Part shown: positions 62,529 to 64,000 of the stretch, in pieces
Numbering within the stretch: the first letter of the stretch is position 1
How the letters are laid out: each line of letters begins with the position of its first letter
Assembly: GCF_004522215.1 (NCBI RefSeq)
Contig: NZ_SDLR01000005.1
Coordinates: 217,086-281,085 of the forward strand
Direction: 5' to 3'
From: Ammoniphilus sp. YIM 78166
Lineage (GTDB): Bacteria > Bacillota > Bacilli > Aneurinibacillales > RAOX-1
DNA: 64,000 nucleotides
Made by a program: the position numbers and the translations under genes
The notes under the pieces: generated by a model
The model's database searches: none
What the model saw: the letters and a program-made list of their open reading frames with translations, nothing else
Told to the model about the DNA's origin: nothing

Positions 62529-63086
62529 ATGAATAGCAATGATATTTTGGATTCGGTAATACTCTTAGTCGTTGGAACGCTTTTGTTAAGGATCGCTGGG
62601 AAAAAGTCAATTGCTCAAATGACTCATCTAGAAATCATCATTATCTTAGCCATTGGGACAACAATGGGACACGTGATTAAAGAAAATAAACTATGGCAGA
62701 TTGTAATCATTTTAAGTGTATACATCTTATTTTTAATCATCGTTCAAAAGCTTCAGTTGAGGTTCCGAAAGTTTGAACAGTATTTTATTGGCCAAGCCAC
62801 ACTCGTGATTCATAATGGAGAAATTATACCAGAAAACCTGAAAAAGCTTAGAATTACAAACGAGCAATTGGAAATGCGCTTAAGACGAAAAGGAATCGCC
62901 TACATCTCTGACGTTAAAGTCGGAACGGTAGAATCCAATGGTGATTTTGGGTATGAACTCATGCCCCATGCCCAACCGATTACGAAGCAAGAACTGTACA
63001 TGATCTTAAATCAACAAGCATCCCAAGTCCCTAAAAATAATAAGTCGGATAATATCTTTGAGAAGGTCGTCGAATACAATAAGTAA
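62529..63086 (+). CDS. DUF421/YetF-like membrane protein
   Basis: This 185-residue protein has three membrane helices, with LLLRIAGKKSIAQMTHLEII as the DUF421 start motif and the cytoplasmic domain GEIIPENLKKLRITNEQLEM, RRKGIAYISDVKVGTVESNG. The family is common in spore-formers; related proteins are linked to spore or stress functions. ATG 62529 follows AGGTGAT; GTG 62514 is an alternative. The stop overlaps the next ATG (TAATG). Confidence 0.88.
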   Translation: MNSNDILDSVILLVVGTLLLRIAGKKSIAQMTHLEIIIILAIGTTMGHVIKENKLWQIVIILSVYILFLIIVQKLQLRFRKFEQYFIGQATLVIHNGEIIPENLKKLRITNEQLEMRLRRKGIAYISDVKVGTVESNGDFGYELMPHAQPITKQELYMILNQQASQVPKNNKSDNIFEKVVEYNK

Positions 63087-63259
63087 TGAAACAAGATTTA
63101 ACCATTCATAAATTGTGTGATGTTTCGTGGTCTACGAGTGTGGCATTCATATTCGTTAAGGAAAAAAAGCCATTCGTACTCATACCATTTCCTATGTTTA
63201 TACCTCCTGATCCTAGGAAGGAAGACTGTGAACACATCCATTTGACATTTCGAACATGA
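63086..63259 (+). CDS. 57-residue protein coupled to the DUF421 gene
   Basis: ATG 63086 shares its A with the DUF421 stop (TAATG), so translation is coupled. The product is MKQDLTIHKLCDVSWSTSVA, then FIFVKEKKPFVLIPFPMF and a Pro/Asp-rich acidic end with two His. No family is recognised. Its partner relation with DUF421 is inferred from overlap. Confidence 0.6.
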   Translation: MKQDLTIHKLCDVSWSTSVAFIFVKEKKPFVLIPFPMFIPPDPRKEDCEHIHLTFRT

Positions 63260-63266
63260 GAAAACC

Positions 63267-63557
63267 TTATTTTCGAATTCTAATATGAGGGAACGGGGTA
63301 TGGGGGATTACCATATGAGGTGTCTGCGGAATTGGTATGGGAGCTGGTGTTCCAAGCGTAAAAGGAATTGGCGGTTGATACGTTTGAGTCCATGATTGAT
63401 ATGGGGCTTGCTGTTGTAATGGGTTTTGCGCTATTGGATTATAAAACGGGGGAACATAATAGCCGAAAGGATATGGATAGTATGGCCAGAAGTATGGAAA
63501 TTGGCGGGAATATCCCACCGAACTTAGAAACTGTTGTTCGTTATTGCCATTAGTCAC
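63267..63557 (-). CDS. Pro/Tyr-rich protein, likely spore coat or surface
   Basis: This 96-residue protein is almost wholly of low complexity: FPYFWPYYPYPFGYYVPPFY, then QQQAPYQSWTQTYQPPIPF, TPAPIPIPQTPHMVIPHTP and a basic end HIRIRK. Tyr and Pro richness is typical of Bacillus spore-coat proteins, but no family is certain. The GTG start at 63557 has GGGGTGAT upstream. There is no signal peptide. Confidence 0.6.
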   Translation of the reverse strand: MTNGNNEQQFLSSVGYSRQFPYFWPYYPYPFGYYVPPFYNPIAQNPLQQQAPYQSWTQTYQPPIPFTLGTPAPIPIPQTPHMVIPHTPFPHIRIRK

Positions 63558-63573
63558 TTTTCATCACCCCTAG

Positions 63574-63678
63574 ATTCTTACTTGCGCTTACGCCAAGAAA
63601 GGTCTAGCACTTGCCGTTGCAGCACCATTTCTTGCCCTAGTCGAATTAGCAAAATCTATTACTCCTTTTATTAGATAG
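63574..63678 (+). pseudogene. possible relic of a small hydrophobic peptide
   Basis: A start-less 34-codon frame (KKGLALAVAAPFLALVELAKS, quoted in part, ending PFIR) lies before a strong terminator. It looks like a membrane peptide end, cut off by deletion. Confidence 0.25.
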
Positions 63679-63704
63679 TGCCAATTTAAATAGTTTCAAT
63701 AGTA

Positions 63705-63732
63705 GAGCCCTCCAGTTCATGGAGGGCTTTTC
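63705..63732. terminator. bidirectional terminator
   Basis: AGCCCTCCA-5 nt-TGGAGGGCT, then TTTCCTCTT, a 9-bp perfect stem just past the end of the P450 reductase gene on the minus strand. Confidence 0.85.
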
Positions 63733-63735
63733 CTC

Positions 63736-64000
63736 TTAAATTCCCGACCACACATCTTTCACATAATTTCCATTCGCCTCAAGACGTTCCAACCATTTTT
63801 CAGCTTCCTGTTCTCCAACTTCACGTACACATTGATACCCTTTCGTCAATTCCTTCTCCACATCAGGCGCCATCTTGCTGCCATCTCCACAAACATAAAG
63901 CTTTCCTCCACGTTCGAGGATGTCGATTAACTCGGATGCGTTTTGAGCCATTAAATGTTGTACATACGTTTTTGGTCGGCCTACCCTGCGTGAGAAACAA
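63736..64000 (-). CDS. CYP102-type P450/NADPH reductase, C-terminal end (partial)
   Basis: The frame enters from the right edge and stops at 63736. It reads FSRRVGRPKTYVQHLMAQNA, then LYVCGDGSKMAPDVE and the end YVKDVWSGI. This is the NADPH-binding end of the flavodoxin reductase domain of cytochrome P450-BM3-like (CYP102/CypD) fatty-acid monooxygenases, where the Bacillus proteins have 'FSR..PKTYVQH', 'FYICGDGSQMAP' and 'RYAKDVWAG'. A CysJ-type sulfite reductase flavoprotein is less likely, as the end matches CYP102 closely. The rest lies outside. Confidence 0.88.
   Translation of the reverse strand, partial: CFSRRVGRPKTYVQHLMAQNASELIDILERGGKLYVCGDGSKMAPDVEKELTKGYQCVREVGEQEAEKWLERLEANGNYVKDVWSGI

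Overview
The window looks like the chromosome of a spore-forming, low-to-moderate GC Firmicute of the order Bacillales. Pointers are the HutP-type histidine operon, PaiA/PaiB, a thioredoxin-type ArsC, a Zur regulon with a cysteine-free S14 paralogue, a CYP102-type reductase tail, coat- or germination-like small proteins and AGGAGG-type ribosome binding sites. The genus cannot be fixed from this stretch. No rRNA, tRNA, CRISPR array, intact insertion sequence or prophage was seen.

Layout. 1-2.3 kb is an arsenic operon (arsR tail, arsB, arsC, arsI). 2.4-6.2 kb holds DUF2935 and YkvA proteins and a three-gene unknown cassette. 6.2-16.5 kb is a zinc-limitation region: five Zur-like boxes next to a truncated folE2, a COG0523 relic, znuCB, an intact CxCC-type COG0523 GTPase, and rpsN2 with a divergent second COG0523 protein. 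An unannotated selenocysteine glutaredoxin-like gene with an in-frame TGA lies inside this region (12789-13031). 17.1-24.0 kb is one TPP-riboswitch operon: luxE-like, luxC-like, a thiZXY-like ABC importer, an SDR and thiM.

24-37 kb is accessory DNA with several gene relics, CBO0543-family membrane proteins, an esterase, a VanRS-like/DedA/PmtA-like operon and small orphan genes. 37.1-40.8 kb is a three-subunit molybdenum hydroxylase. 41-47.4 kb carries a diguanylate cyclase, a degenerate metallo-beta-lactamase cassette with a Gre-like protein, and marR-paiA-paiB. 48.8-60.9 kb is the histidine utilisation cluster (yjiH, AraC, hutU, hutI, hutG, a pseudo-receiver AraC protein, hutP, hutH, a YuiF-like permease). 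61-64 kb holds small orphan genes and the end of a P450 reductase gene.

Two observations stand out. First, LuxE + LuxC + SDR + ThiM under one TPP riboswitch could together reduce an imported carboxylic acid to an alcohol and phosphorylate it, which suggests salvage of oxidised thiamine fragments such as thiazole acetic acid. Second, the glutaredoxin-like gene has TGA exactly where the first active-site cysteine should be, with a stem-loop about 20 nt downstream. The region is also rich in 3'- or 5'-truncated gene relics (COG0523, FolE2, an ABC ATPase, an MFS pump, a CDF pump, a DNA-alkylation-repair protein, GGDEF), indicating repeated deletion between neighbouring genes.
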